Shown here piece by piece: positions 27,530-37,259 of a DNA stretch of 64,000 nt. Within the stretch, counting starts at the first letter, position 1, and the number at the start of each line of letters is the position of its first letter. The stretch lies in NCBI GenBank assembly GCA_046154185.1, contig JBJXGE010000066.1, positions 1 to 64,000 on the forward strand. The letters are read 5' to 3'. The translations under genes and the position numbers were made by a program. Below the pieces are notes generated by a model. That model did no database searches. It worked only from the letters and a program-made list of their open reading frames with translations, and was not told where the DNA came from. The stretch is from JBJXGE01 sp046154185 (lineage in GTDB: Bacteria > Planctomycetota > UBA8108 > UBA1146 > JAJFFE01).

Positions 27530-30178
27530 TCAATCCGCGCTCAAGTACACGTCGTCGAGGCTGAGTCGGCCACGCGCCGATCCGAACGCGTCGCCAAACT
27601 CGAAGCGCACCGCGACGACTTGGCTGAGATCGATGCCGGAGCCGTTCGCCTCAAAATCAGCGACGCGACATCGCACGCTGCAAAACTCGTTGCCCCAGCC
27701 CGCCCCGGTGCCCGAGCCGGTGCGCTGATAAGGTCGCGTCACGCTCGCAAAACTAGCGAAGTTGATGGAACTCGTCACGCCGAATCCATCGCGCAATGTC
27801 ACCGTGAAGTCGACTTCACCCGCGAGCCCGACCGTCTCGGGATGTCGCGATCCTTGCGCCGCGCGCCAACGCAAAAATACGTCGTCGCGAAAATCCTGCT
27901 GCGCCGAAACGACCTCGATTTCATAAAAACTCGCGCCGCCCAGGGGCCAGTCGAACACAACGCCGCGCGACAGGTCGAAGCTGTCCTTCGCCTGCGTCAT
28001 GAGATTCATCGGATCCGTCGTCAACCAAGCGTACGTCCCATCGTTGTCCTGCAACTTGTCCTCTACGACATTATCCACGTCAAACACGACCGCGCCGCCC
28101 GAGCTGCTCACAGACGTTCCCGTACTGGTTTGATAGTTCTCGATCACGCTCTGCGGAGCGCTCGCCGCGTGGCGATACTGATTCGCGACGATGACATTGG
28201 CGGCGATACCAGATGGCCGAAAACTATCGTAGTTGCGATCGAAGTAATCACGCGCGGCCGGGTTCGCGCGCGTGTAAAGCTCGACCAACGCCAAGTAGTA
28301 ACTTTTCGCAAGCACCTGCGCCGCCGGTCGACCGATCAGCGCCGGTCCCGTCGCATCGAGAAAGCCGCAGCAATTGAAGTCGTTGTGGCCGGCGCCCTGC
28401 ACATAGGTCGCTTGCGCGGTTCCGGTCGCCGCTTGGTAGATGCGAAACGGCCAACTATTCGTCGGTCCGCCCGCCACATCGCCGTCGGCCGCGCCGTACA
28501 ACAAGTGATAACTCACTGCGTGCGGGTTCGAGTCGCCGACGTTGTTGAAAACCGTCGGCGCGATGCTGCTGATGCACACAATGTCGGCCGCGACGAAATT
28601 CACCGGCACGAACGCGCCATCGACGACGCGATCATAGGCGCGCACGACCCCTTCGCCGCCGCGGCTATGGCCGATCCAAACAATGCGCGCAGCATCGACG
28701 TGGCCGTTCAGAACGCCGCCGCCGACCGTCGCGAGGTTGCCGAGGAAGTAGTCGGTATTCGTGAGCGTCGTGGTCGACGCGGTCTCGATTCCCGGTCCAG
28801 TGTTGTTTTGATGCGACATGACTACGTAGCCATGCGATGCGAGATGGTTGCCGAGATAGTCGTACCACGTGTAGTTGTGACCGTTCCCGTGGCTGATCAC
28901 GACGATCGGCAGCTCACCAAGACTCGCGATGTCGGAAGGGTAGTAAGTTTTCTGACCGAGAAACGAGCCGCCCGAATACTGCACCGAACTGACTGCGTGC
29001 GGCCCGGCCGTGTTCAGATCCTTCACGATGAAGCAGCCAGCTTCGTCGTAGCTGAGTCCGTCGATGAGATCACCGGGATCGAGCGCGCCATCTAAGCCGA
29101 AGTCGCAAACGACATCGTAAGCTGCGCCGACCTCGACGCCGCCGTCGAGCGCGACCGTCCACGCGTCGGTCACGTTGTTCTCGATGCCGCCCGCCGTCGT
29201 GAGTGTCGCGAGTTCGAAGCCGCCGCTCACGTCGACAAGCGCGTTATCGACGGCCCATTCGGCGGGAGTTCGGTGGGCAACGACGTACACGCGGTAATCG
29301 AGCCCAGCGCGCTCGCCATAGCGCGTCGGGTCGAGCGCCACTTGGAGCTCGTCATTGCTGTTGATCGATTGCACGTACTCGAAGTGCGGATAGGTCGCGA
29401 GTTCGCCACCGGCAAGTCCTGGGAAGAGACTCACGTGCACGGCGACGACATCCATTTCTCCGCTGAGCGCCGCGTTCGCTATCAACGCGGCGTCGCCGGG
29501 CTCGGTCGCGCCGAGTAGCAAATCCACGGGCAACGCCGCCGATCCGAAACTCGTCGGCAATGCGATCGCCACGCCATCGCTCGTGAACAGTTGAAGAATA
29601 CTGTCGCCGGTCGTCGAGAGCGTGACGGTTCCTGCCCCACTCCCCGCAGCGAGCGTCACCGGCCGCAGCGCGAATCGCAACTCAGCAAAATTTGCCGCGC
29701 TAATAGTCGTCGGCAGCGGGTGACATCGAACACCGACAAACTCTTCGAGCACGTCGCTCGAAAACGCGACCGCGAGATCGAGCGGCACTGGCACCTCAGG
29801 ACACGCCGCAAGCGGTCCTTGGCAATCCAGCGCATCGGACGTCGGATCCGCGCCGCAAATCGGAAACGGCGCGAGTGGCGCCGGCGTCCCTGGCACGTAC
29901 AAATACGCGAGCAGTTGCACGGCGTCACTCAGCCCGAGTTGACCATCATCATTGACATCCGCGGCGTCGAAGCACGCGGGTTGCGACGCGCCAGCGATAA
30001 ACAAGTACGTCAACAATCCGACCGGGTCCGCGAGCTCGAGCGCGCCGTTGCCGTTGAGGTCACCGCGCACAAATGTCCACGTCGCGGCGCGAGCTGAGTG
30101 CGACGTACCGCTCATCAGAGTGAATGTCGCGAGCAGAACCGCAAACCACAACGCTCCGGCAACAGCACTTCGTGCCAC
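27530..30178 (-). CDS. Secreted protein: N-terminal dockerin-like module plus alpha/beta hydrolase domain
   Basis: An 882-residue exported protein. GTG at 30178 with AGGAGA upstream starts a signal peptide (GALWFAVLLATFTLMSG, cleavage near residue 32). Directly after it (about 36-115) come two EF-hand/dockerin-like repeats (RGDLNGNGALELADPVGLL and DVNDDGQLGLSDAVQLLAYL) and the CGADPTSDALDC tail typical of planctomycete proteins. The middle holds a chlorophyllase/PAF-acetylhydrolase-like fold with VVISHGNGHNYTWYDYLGNHL and the nucleophile elbow GHSRGG. The C-terminal part is beta-rich, probably a carbohydrate-binding-like sandwich. It may hydrolyse polymer-linked esters outside the cell (inference). 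Confidence 0.85.
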   Translation of the reverse strand: MARSAVAGALWFAVLLATFTLMSGTSHSARAATWTFVRGDLNGNGALELADPVGLLTYLFIAGASQPACFDAADVNDDGQLGLSDAVQLLAYLYVPGTPAPLAPFPICGADPTSDALDCQGPLAACPEVPVPLDLAVAFSSDVLEEFVGVRCHPLPTTISAANFAELRFALRPVTLAAGSGAGTVTLSTTGDSILQLFTSDGVAIALPTSFGSAALPVDLLLGATEPGDAALIANAALSGEMDVVAVHVSLFPGLAGGELATYPHFEYVQSINSNDELQVALDPTRYGERAGLDYRVYVVAHRTPAEWAVDNALVDVSGGFELATLTTAGGIENNVTDAWTVALDGGVEVGAAYDVVCDFGLDGALDPGDLIDGLSYDEAGCFIVKDLNTAGPHAVSSVQYSGGSFLGQKTYYPSDIASLGELPIVVISHGNGHNYTWYDYLGNHLASHGYVVMSHQNNTGPGIETASTTTLTNTDYFLGNLATVGGGVLNGHVDAARIVWIGHSRGGEGVVRAYDRVVDGAFVPVNFVAADIVCISSIAPTVFNNVGDSNPHAVSYHLLYGAADGDVAGGPTNSWPFRIYQAATGTAQATYVQGAGHNDFNCCGFLDATGPALIGRPAAQVLAKSYYLALVELYTRANPAARDYFDRNYDSFRPSGIAANVIVANQYRHAASAPQSVIENYQTSTGTSVSSSGGAVVFDVDNVVEDKLQDNDGTYAWLTTDPMNLMTQAKDSFDLSRGVVFDWPLGGASFYEIEVVSAQQDFRDDVFLRWRAAQGSRHPETVGLAGEVDFTVTLRDGFGVTSSINFASFASVTRPYQRTGSGTGAGWGNEFCSVRCRVADFEANGSGIDLSQVVAVRFEFGDAFGSARGRLSLDDVYLSAD

Positions 30179-30520
30179 GGTTCTTCTCCTACCTGACGTG
30201 TTCTGGGATTCACTGCCGTTCGGCGGCCAAACTTATAGGCTTGCGCCCAAGCGGTCTATGCAGAGTTGGTAAATCGAGCGGGTCGGCGTTGCCTTGGCGA
30301 GTGCTTCGGTTACATTCTCAGACCGCTCCACTCACTCGACGGCCTCCACCCACACTTCGGTCGCGGAATTGATGGTCCGGGCCCGGCGCCGGAGGGCGTG
30401 TGAGCGCGGCCGAAGCGCGATGTTAAGCTTCAATGGGAAAAAAACTAACGCGCGGGATCCGAGCCCGCGGCGGTGTCCGAGGCGAACACCGTGATTCACC
30501 GCAAGAGGATGATGTGAGCC
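30179..30520. other. 342-base intergenic region, no gene seen
   Basis: This divergent region between the secreted hydrolase (minus) and the NRPS-like gene (plus) should hold both promoters. I found no convincing small gene, repeat or RNA. AAGAGG about 13 bases before the ATG at 30521 is the only ribosome-site candidate for the NRPS gene. Confidence 0.5.
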
Positions 30521-33500
30521 ATGCCCGAGAGCAAATCCGCGAAGATCTTCAGCTGCTACGTGATTGGTTCCGAGTCGCTCTTGGCGCAATGCACGGAGAC
30601 CCTGCTCGAAAAGGGTCACTCGGTGCTCGGGGTCATCACGGCGAGCCAGGAACTGCGCAATTGGGCGAATGGCCGCGGGCTCGCAGTGATCGATGCACAC
30701 GGTGATTACGCGTCGGTGCTCAAGCAGGCGCCGTGCGATTACCTCTTCAGCATCACCCACCTCGCCCTGATCCGCGATGACGCACTCGCCTGTGCGCGAC
30801 GCGGCGGCATCAACTTTCACGATGGTCCGCTGCCGCGCTATGCGGGACTCTTCACACCGGTGTGGGGAATTCTCAACGGCGCTACCGAATGGGCGGTGAG
30901 CTGGCACTTCATCACGGCCGGCGTCGACGAAGGCGACGTGCTGAAACAACGATCGTTTGAAGTCAGCGCCGACGAGACGACGCTGACTCTCAACACGCGC
31001 TGTTACGAGCACGGCATGGAGACCTTTGCCGAGCTCGTCGACGAGCTCGCAACGGGCCGTGCCGTCGCCGTCAAACAGAATTTCGCGGGACGCGTCTGCT
31101 ACCAGCGCGACCAACGGCCCCCCGGCTATTGCCGGCTCGACTTCACCCAACCGGCGTCGAAACTCGCCGCGCTCGTGCGCGCGCTCGACTTCGGCAAATA
31201 CGCAAACCCCTTTGGACTCGCGCGACTTCCTGTTGGCGGCGAAGCGCCACTCGTCATGAAACTCGACGTGCTTGAAAGCGGCAGCGCCGGCGCCGCGGCG
31301 GGAACCGTGCTCGCGCTGACCGCCGACGCGATCGATGTCGCGGCGGACGCCGGCACGGCGGTTCGCATCACGCGGCTCGCTGAATCCTGCGGTCGGCCGC
31401 TCCCGATTGCGGAGTTCGCGCGTCGTCGCCAATTCGTCGTCGGCACGCAAATCGCGCCGCCGGACGCGACGACGCTCACGGCGATCGAGACCGTCGCGAC
31501 TCGAGTCGTGAGGCACGAGGAATTCTGGGTCGAACGACTCGCGCGCCTGGAGCCGCTCGAACTCCCGTTTCGACGCGCGACCACTGAGAATTTCAACGCG
31601 CACTACTCCGAGGTCACGCAACCGTTCAACGCCGCGGATCCCGCGCGACTCATGACCCTGACCGGCGTCGCCACGGTCGGCGATGCGATCGAGATCGCCG
31701 CGCTCCTCTTCCTCGGTCGATTCGCCGGCAAAGATGAGTACGACGTTCATCTCGAATCGAGCGCCTTGCGCGCGGAACTCGCGGGCGGAGCCGTCGCGAG
31801 TTTTCCCGCGCACGTGTTTGCGTCGCGCACGCCGTTGCGTGTGGTTGTCGATCCGCTGCAGTCGGTGCGGACGGTGATCGAGTCCGTGACGCGTTTGCGC
31901 AAACGCAGTCGCCGCGCTGGCACCTATGCCCTCGACATCGCGGCGCGCTACCCGCGACTCGCTGGCTCCCTGGCACACGCGCAGGCGACGATTCCAGTCC
32001 TCATCGAACGCTGCGGATCTTTCGAGACGGCGCCGCGGAGCCGCCACGATGGCGCCGCCGAGCTGACGCTGCGCATCAGCGATGACGGCAAACACGTCGC
32101 TTGTCGCTTCGACGAGCGCCACTTCGCGGAGCCGCAGGTGATGCGAATCCTGCGCGGACTCGATGTCTTCGTCGCCGCGCTCGTCTCGCACGCCGAGCGA
32201 CCGCTCATCGAGCTGCCGCTCTCGAGCCGCGAAGAAGAGCGTCATTTGCTCGAAACATGGAACGACACGCGCCGCGCTTTCGCGAGCGAGCGTTGCGTCC
32301 ATCAGTTCTTCGAAGCATCGGTGGCGCGCGCGCCCGCCGCGATTGCGGTATCGGCCGGCACGCAACAGCTCAGTTATGCCGAACTCGATCGTCGCGCGAC
32401 GCAACTCGGAAACCACCTGCGTTCGCTCGGAATCGGCCCGGAATCGCTTGTCGGCGTGCATATGCATCGCACGGTCGATTTGATGGTGGCGCTGGTCGGC
32501 ATCCACAAGGCCGGCGGCGCCTATGTGCCGCTCGACCCGACGTATCCACAACAGCGGCTCGAGCTCATGGTCTCGGACTCGCGACTCGCCGTTGTGCTCA
32601 CACAAACGGCGCTCGAAGACAAGATCGTCGCGGCCGAAGCCACGAAAATCTGCCTCGATCGTGATTGGCCGACCATCGCGCGCGCGAGCACCACGCGCTG
32701 CGAGTCGGGCGTGAAGCCGGAGAACCTCGCGTATGTGATCTACACGTCGGGCTCGACCGGGAAGCCGAAGGGCGTGCAGGTCACGCACCGCAACGTTGCG
32801 AATTTCTTTGCTGGGATGGACGAGCGGTTGCCGGCGCCGGCGGGATCGGCCTGGCTCGCGGTCACCAGCTTGTCCTTCGACATCAGCGTGCTCGAGCTGT
32901 TCTGGCCGCTCGCGCGCGGCTTCAAAGTTGTGCTCTTGGGCGATGAGCAAGCAAGCACGGCGGCCATCGCGGCTCCGCCGCGGAAGCCGCTCTCGCACGT
33001 CGACTTCAGTCTCTATTACTTCGGGAGCGATGAATCGCAGGATGCCGACAAGTATCGCTTGTTGATGGAAGGCGCGCGCTTCGGCGACGCCAACGGATTC
33101 GCCGCGATTTGGACGCCCGAACGACACTTCCACGCCTTTGGCGGGCTCTATCCGAATCCGTCGGTATTGAGCGCGGCGCTCGCGGCGATGACCAAGAACT
33201 TGAAGATTCGCGCGGGAAGCTGCGTGTTGCCGCTGCACCACCCAGTGCGGGTTGCCGAAGAATGGGCGATCGTCGACAACATTTCGAATGGACGCGTCGG
33301 GGTCTCGTTCGCCGCCGGCTGGCAGCCGAATGATTTCTTGCTGCGGCCGGAAAACTTCGCCGATCGCAAGAACGCGATGTTCCGCGACATCGAACTGGTG
33401 CATCGCCTATGGCGCGGCGAACAGCTCCCGTTCAAGGACGGCACCGGCAAAGAGATCAAAGTGCGCACGCTGCCGCGCCCGCTGCAGAAGGATTTGCCTA

Positions 33501-35296
33501 CGTGGGTCACGGTCGCCGGCAATCCCGAGACTTTCCAGCAAGCGGGCGAGATCGGCGCGCACTTGCTCACGCACTTGCTCGGCCAGAGCGTGGAAGAGGT
33601 ATCAGAGAAAGTCGCGATCTACCGCAAGGCATGGCAAGCGAAAGGCCATCCGGGACGCGGTACGGTGACACTCATGCTGCACACGTTCGTCACTGACAAC
33701 ACCGAGCGTGCGCGCGAGCTCGTGCGCGGTCCGTTCAAGGAGTATTTACGGAGCGCCGTGCAACTCGTGAAACTCGCGGCGTGGTCGTTTCCGACCTTCA
33801 AGCAAAAAGCGGCGGCGAAGGGCATGGATCCGGGCGGCCTGTTCGATTCGCAAGACTTGACGGCGGAAGAGCTCGAGGCGCTGCTCGATCACGCGTTTAG
33901 CCGCTACTACGAAACGAGCGGACTATTCGGCACACCCGAAACCTGCTTGCCATTCGTCGAACACCTGCAAGACATCGGTGTCGATGAGATCGCGTGTCTC
34001 GTCGACTTCATGGGCGACACCGAACTCGTGCTCGAGAATCTCCCGCACTTGAATCGGCTGCGCCAATTGGTCGAGCGCAATACCGCGGCGAGTCACGTCA
34101 TGGCGGGTGAGGGCGCGGCGGCGACGGTCGCGCAATTGATTCAGGCGCACAAGATCACGCATTTGCAATGCACGCCGTCGATGGCCGGCATGTTGCTCGC
34201 CGACGATGCCGCGCGCGGGGCGCTGCGCGCGCTGCAAGTGATGATGGTGGGCGGCGAGGCGTTGTCGCCCGCGCTCGCGAACGAACTCAAGAGCGCGGTC
34301 TCGGGACCTGTTCTCAATATGTATGGACCGACCGAGACGACGATCTGGTCGACGACGGCGACGCTCGCGGCGAATAGCCCGGTTACGATCGGCCGTCCCA
34401 TCGCCAACACCGAGATTTACGTGCTCGATAGCCATCGCCGGCTCGTGCCGCTCGGCGCGCCTGGTGAGTTGTACATCGGCGGCGACGGCGTGACGCGCGG
34501 CTACCTGCATCGACCGGAACTCACGGCGGAGCGCTTCGTGCCGAACGAGTTTCGCCCGGCAAATGGCGCGCGGCTCTATCGCACGGGTGACCTCGTGCGC
34601 TATCGCGATGACGGCGAGATCGAATTCCTCGGCCGCATCGATCACCAAGTGAAAGTGCGTGGTTATCGCATCGAGCTCGGCGAGATCGAGGCGCGATTGC
34701 GGGAGCACACCGAGTTGCGTGAAGCGATCGTCGTCGCGCGCGAAGACGAGCCGGGCGACAAGCGCCTCGTCGCGTACGTGCTCACGCAGAGCGGCAAACC
34801 CATCGACGCGATGTTGCTGCGCGATTTCTTGCGCGATCAGCTGCCCGAGTACATGGTGCCGACCAACTTCGTCACGCTCACGGCCTATCCGCTCACGCCG
34901 AACGGCAAGATCGATCGCAAGTCGCTGCCGGCGCCGAATGCCGCGCAGAGCGCGCCGAAGGCGGAGTACCAAGCGCCCGCGAGCGAGATCGAAGCGCAGA
35001 TCGCCGAGATCTGGCAGTCGTCGCTCCAGCTCGAGCAAGTCGGCGTGGACGACAACTTCTTTGACATCGGCGGCCACTCGCTCCTCGCCGTCAAAGTGCA
35101 CCGCGAACTGCGCGACAAAGTGAGCGCCACGCTGTCGATCACCGACATCTTCCGGTTCCCGACGATTCGCACACTCTGCCAGTATCTCGCGAGCGATGGC
35201 TCAAACCCATCGCTCGAGCGCAGCACGGAACGCGGCAGCTCCCGCCGCGACGCCCTCGCCCGCCGCCGCGAAAGCCGCACGCGAACGGGGAAGTGA
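30521..35296 (+). CDS. NRPS-like enzyme: formyltransferase - degenerate condensation - adenylation with embedded luciferase-like monooxygenase - carrier
   Basis: A 1591-residue multidomain enzyme. Residues 1-290 are a methionyl-tRNA-formyltransferase-like domain with the catalytic Asn98 and His100 (INFHDGPLPRY) and Asp136 (GVDEGD). About 300-575 resembles the C-terminal half of a condensation domain, without an HHxxxDG motif. The adenylation domain starts near 577 and has YTSGSTGKPKG (about 738). It is interrupted at about 823-1188 by a flavin-dependent luciferase-like monooxygenase of the MupA/Atu3671 type (VDFSLYYFGSDE, WTPERHFHAFGG), then resumes with MYGPTETT (about 1267) and YRTGDLVRY. 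A carrier domain carries DNFFDIGGHSLL with phosphopantetheine Ser1520. There is no thioesterase or reductase. It probably N-formylates and oxidises a tethered amino acid; product and release partner are unknown. Confidence 0.9.
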   Translation: MPESKSAKIFSCYVIGSESLLAQCTETLLEKGHSVLGVITASQELRNWANGRGLAVIDAHGDYASVLKQAPCDYLFSITHLALIRDDALACARRGGINFHDGPLPRYAGLFTPVWGILNGATEWAVSWHFITAGVDEGDVLKQRSFEVSADETTLTLNTRCYEHGMETFAELVDELATGRAVAVKQNFAGRVCYQRDQRPPGYCRLDFTQPASKLAALVRALDFGKYANPFGLARLPVGGEAPLVMKLDVLESGSAGAAAGTVLALTADAIDVAADAGTAVRITRLAESCGRPLPIAEFARRRQFVVGTQIAPPDATTLTAIETVATRVVRHEEFWVERLARLEPLELPFRRATTENFNAHYSEVTQPFNAADPARLMTLTGVATVGDAIEIAALLFLGRFAGKDEYDVHLESSALRAELAGGAVASFPAHVFASRTPLRVVVDPLQSVRTVIESVTRLRKRSRRAGTYALDIAARYPRLAGSLAHAQATIPVLIERCGSFETAPRSRHDGAAELTLRISDDGKHVACRFDERHFAEPQVMRILRGLDVFVAALVSHAERPLIELPLSSREEERHLLETWNDTRRAFASERCVHQFFEASVARAPAAIAVSAGTQQLSYAELDRRATQLGNHLRSLGIGPESLVGVHMHRTVDLMVALVGIHKAGGAYVPLDPTYPQQRLELMVSDSRLAVVLTQTALEDKIVAAEATKICLDRDWPTIARASTTRCESGVKPENLAYVIYTSGSTGKPKGVQVTHRNVANFFAGMDERLPAPAGSAWLAVTSLSFDISVLELFWPLARGFKVVLLGDEQASTAAIAAPPRKPLSHVDFSLYYFGSDESQDADKYRLLMEGARFGDANGFAAIWTPERHFHAFGGLYPNPSVLSAALAAMTKNLKIRAGSCVLPLHHPVRVAEEWAIVDNISNGRVGVSFAAGWQPNDFLLRPENFADRKNAMFRDIELVHRLWRGEQLPFKDGTGKEIKVRTLPRPLQKDLPTWVTVAGNPETFQQAGEIGAHLLTHLLGQSVEEVSEKVAIYRKAWQAKGHPGRGTVTLMLHTFVTDNTERARELVRGPFKEYLRSAVQLVKLAAWSFPTFKQKAAAKGMDPGGLFDSQDLTAEELEALLDHAFSRYYETSGLFGTPETCLPFVEHLQDIGVDEIACLVDFMGDTELVLENLPHLNRLRQLVERNTAASHVMAGEGAAATVAQLIQAHKITHLQCTPSMAGMLLADDAARGALRALQVMMVGGEALSPALANELKSAVSGPVLNMYGPTETTIWSTTATLAANSPVTIGRPIANTEIYVLDSHRRLVPLGAPGELYIGGDGVTRGYLHRPELTAERFVPNEFRPANGARLYRTGDLVRYRDDGEIEFLGRIDHQVKVRGYRIELGEIEARLREHTELREAIVVAREDEPGDKRLVAYVLTQSGKPIDAMLLRDFLRDQLPEYMVPTNFVTLTAYPLTPNGKIDRKSLPAPNAAQSAPKAEYQAPASEIEAQIAEIWQSSLQLEQVGVDDNFFDIGGHSLLAVKVHRELRDKVSATLSITDIFRFPTIRTLCQYLASDGSNPSLERSTERGSSRRDALARRRESRTRTGK

Positions 35297-35483
35297 TTGG
35301 AGCGCGGGCATCTTGCCCGCTCCGCCGAGCGCATCGCGGTCCATGGGTTCATCTCGCCGATCGTCACGCACAGCGCAGTCGACAACGCGCGATCATTGCC
35401 ATCGCCAGAGCGGAGGGGACGGCCGCGCTCCGTGCGATGCGCGAGTGTTCCTCAAAGGCCGACTGTGGGTATTATCCCGACCC

Positions 35484-36263
35484 ATGAGCTTCACCGTTTG
35501 CACACTCAACTTAAACGGCATCCGCGCGGCGGAGAAGCGGGGGTTTAGACGCTGGCTCCAACGCAACCAGCCAGACATCTTGTGTCTGCAGGAACTGCGG
35601 GCGCAGCGCGAGCAGATCGAGCCGGAGTTGGTGTCGCCGGTCGGTTACAACTCGCGTTGGGTGTCGGCCGAGAAAAAGGGCTATGCGGGCGTCGCGCTCT
35701 ACACGCGCGAGGCGGTCGATCGTTATGCAGTAGGCAGCGGCCTCGGTTGGGGCGACAGCGAAGGCCGCGTGTTGCGCGGCGATCTCAGCTTCGCGGAGCC
35801 GCTCACCGTCGTGAGTCTCTACGTGCCGTCGGGCTCATCGGGAGCTGTGCGACAGAATCTCAAGTACGAGTATCTGCATCACATCTACGAGCATCTCGAG
35901 CGCGTCCTCACGACCGAGAAATACGCACTCGTCTGTGGCGACATCAACATCGCCCACACCGAACTCGATATTCACAACCCGCGCGGCAACACCAAGAACT
36001 CCGGCTTCTTGCCAGAGGAACGCGCGTGGTTCACGACGCTGCTCGCGCAAGGTTGGGTCGATGTGGTGCGCGACTTGAATCCAGGTGTGGCAGAACTCTA
36101 TTCGTGGTGGTCAAACCGCGGCCGCGCGCGTGAAAAAGACCTCGGCTGGCGACTCGACTACGTCCTCGCGACGCCAAGCCTCGCCGCCCGCGCGACGCGC
36201 GCCTGGATCCAGAAACGCGCGGATCTCTCCGATCACGCGCCGGTATGGGCCGAATTCAAATAA
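35484..36263 (+). CDS. xthA: Exodeoxyribonuclease III / AP endonuclease
   Basis: A 259-residue ExoIII-family DNA repair enzyme that cleaves at abasic sites and degrades 3' ends. Motifs: LNLNGIRAAEKRGF, the metal-binding Glu in LCLQELRAQ, CGDINIAHTELDIHNP, WRLDYVLATPSL and the final SDHAPVWAEF with catalytic Asp-His. The ATG at 35484 gives the usual family N-terminus. It is a stand-alone gene downstream of the NRPS-like gene. Confidence 0.93.
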   Translation: MSFTVCTLNLNGIRAAEKRGFRRWLQRNQPDILCLQELRAQREQIEPELVSPVGYNSRWVSAEKKGYAGVALYTREAVDRYAVGSGLGWGDSEGRVLRGDLSFAEPLTVVSLYVPSGSSGAVRQNLKYEYLHHIYEHLERVLTTEKYALVCGDINIAHTELDIHNPRGNTKNSGFLPEERAWFTTLLAQGWVDVVRDLNPGVAELYSWWSNRGRAREKDLGWRLDYVLATPSLAARATRAWIQKRADLSDHAPVWAEFK

Positions 36264-36442
36264 CGAGATCGTTGGCCATTGAATCTATTTTGGGTCATCA
36301 GGAAGTCTAGTGGGCGATCTTGAAGTCGTACTCGCAATCCCGCGTGGACACTGACTGCTAAAAGTTCTCGATGAAGCTCGAAACCGCGATCGGTATTCGC
36401 ATGCAATCTCATCCGTTGGAGAGCATGCAGTTCTAGCCCCAA

Positions 36443-36866
36443 CTCTCCGCCGGCCTTTCAGGCCGGATCCCTTTCCCGAACGAACCCGGGGTAGGCCGGC
36501 GGACCGGCCAACCCCGGGCTTTAACCCGACGGGCCTTGCAGGCCCTCAGAGTTCAGAGGATCCGACAAGAACGAGAATGTTGTGGGTCGCAAAATTCCCG
36601 ATCGTGGGCGGCGCCGATTCAAGCGCGAGGATGGATTCGCTGCCTCCACCTTCTGAGTTCAAAGGAGCTAACGCAGACGAGAATGATCTGGGTCACAAGG
36701 TTCTCGAACGAACACGGCATCGATTCAAACGCGAAGTTCGATTCGCTGCCGCCGATTTCAGAGAGGGCCTGAAAGGCCAGACGGGATATAGCCCGGGGTT
36801 GGCCGGCCCGGCGGCCTACCCGGGTCACGATCAAGAAGAAGGTCCCGGCCTGACAGGCCGGCGGAG
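36443..36866. repeat. Non-coding element: ~105-base imperfect inverted repeats flanking two ~106-base direct repeats
   Basis: The left arm (36443-36552) and right arm (36761-36866) are reverse complements of each other over about 100 bases with scattered mismatches and small gaps. Each arm contains short palindromes (for example GGCCTGAAAGGCC) and a GCCCGGGGTTGGCCGG core. Between them two direct repeats, about 36547-36652 and 36653-36760, match at roughly 70% (shared CGAGAATG.T.TGGGTC.CAA and GATTCAA.CGCGA). No transposase is present. The arrangement resembles a MITE or a large structured intergenic repeat. Apparent reading frames inside are low-complexity translations of the repeat. The 179 bases before it (36264-36442) and the 71 bases after it show nothing recognisable. 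Confidence 0.75.
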
Positions 36867-36937
36867 CTTCTCTCGCTCGCGTGCTTACCGGAGTCCAGGA
36901 AGCGCAGAAATCACCCACGCGACTTCCCGATGACCAT

Positions 36938-37219
36938 TTACTTTTTTGACGACGACGACGCGGGCGGTGCGGTGGATTCAGCCGATTCGAGGGCTTGCAG
37001 GCGCGATTCCATTTGCTCGAGGCGGTTGCCGAGGCGGTCGATCGCTTCGATCAGTTTGAGGCGGGTCGCGTCGTCGAGATTCGCCGGTCGGCGAATCGTC
37101 GGCACGGACAAAGATGACGATGGCGGCGGCGATTCGATGGAACGCCTCACAAGCGCGTAGCCGGCGACAATCAAGCCAAGCACCAGCGCCGCTGAGATCA
37201 GACCACGCCACTTGCTCAC
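36938..37219 (-). CDS. Small single-pass membrane protein with coiled coil
   Basis: A 93-residue protein starting at GTG 37219 (GGGAGG upstream), with one transmembrane helix (GLISAALVLGLIVAGYALV), a Ser/Pro-rich linker and a C-terminal heptad-like helix (LIEAIDRLGNRLEQMESRLQAL). No family recognised. It lies 40 bases upstream of nothing on its strand; the radical SAM gene end lies 40 bases behind its start. Confidence 0.65.
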   Translation of the reverse strand: MSKWRGLISAALVLGLIVAGYALVRRSIESPPPSSSLSVPTIRRPANLDDATRLKLIEAIDRLGNRLEQMESRLQALESAESTAPPASSSSKK

Positions 37220-37259
37220 GTTGACGTCCTCCCGCGCAAAATTTGCTGTCACTTCGAGC

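Noticed and set aside
30332..33403. 1023-codon open frame on the minus strand opposite the NRPS-like gene
   Set aside because: Low-complexity Arg/Glu-rich antisense translation of strongly supported formyltransferase and adenylation domains.
33923..35101. 392-codon minus-strand open frame opposite the carrier and late adenylation domains
   Set aside because: Antisense shadow of well-conserved motifs; composition typical of GC-rich antisense frames.
36577..36933. 118-codon plus-strand frame inside the inverted-repeat element
   Set aside because: Its translation follows the repeat palindromes (GPG, AYPG, GRRS runs) and no domain or ribosome site is seen.
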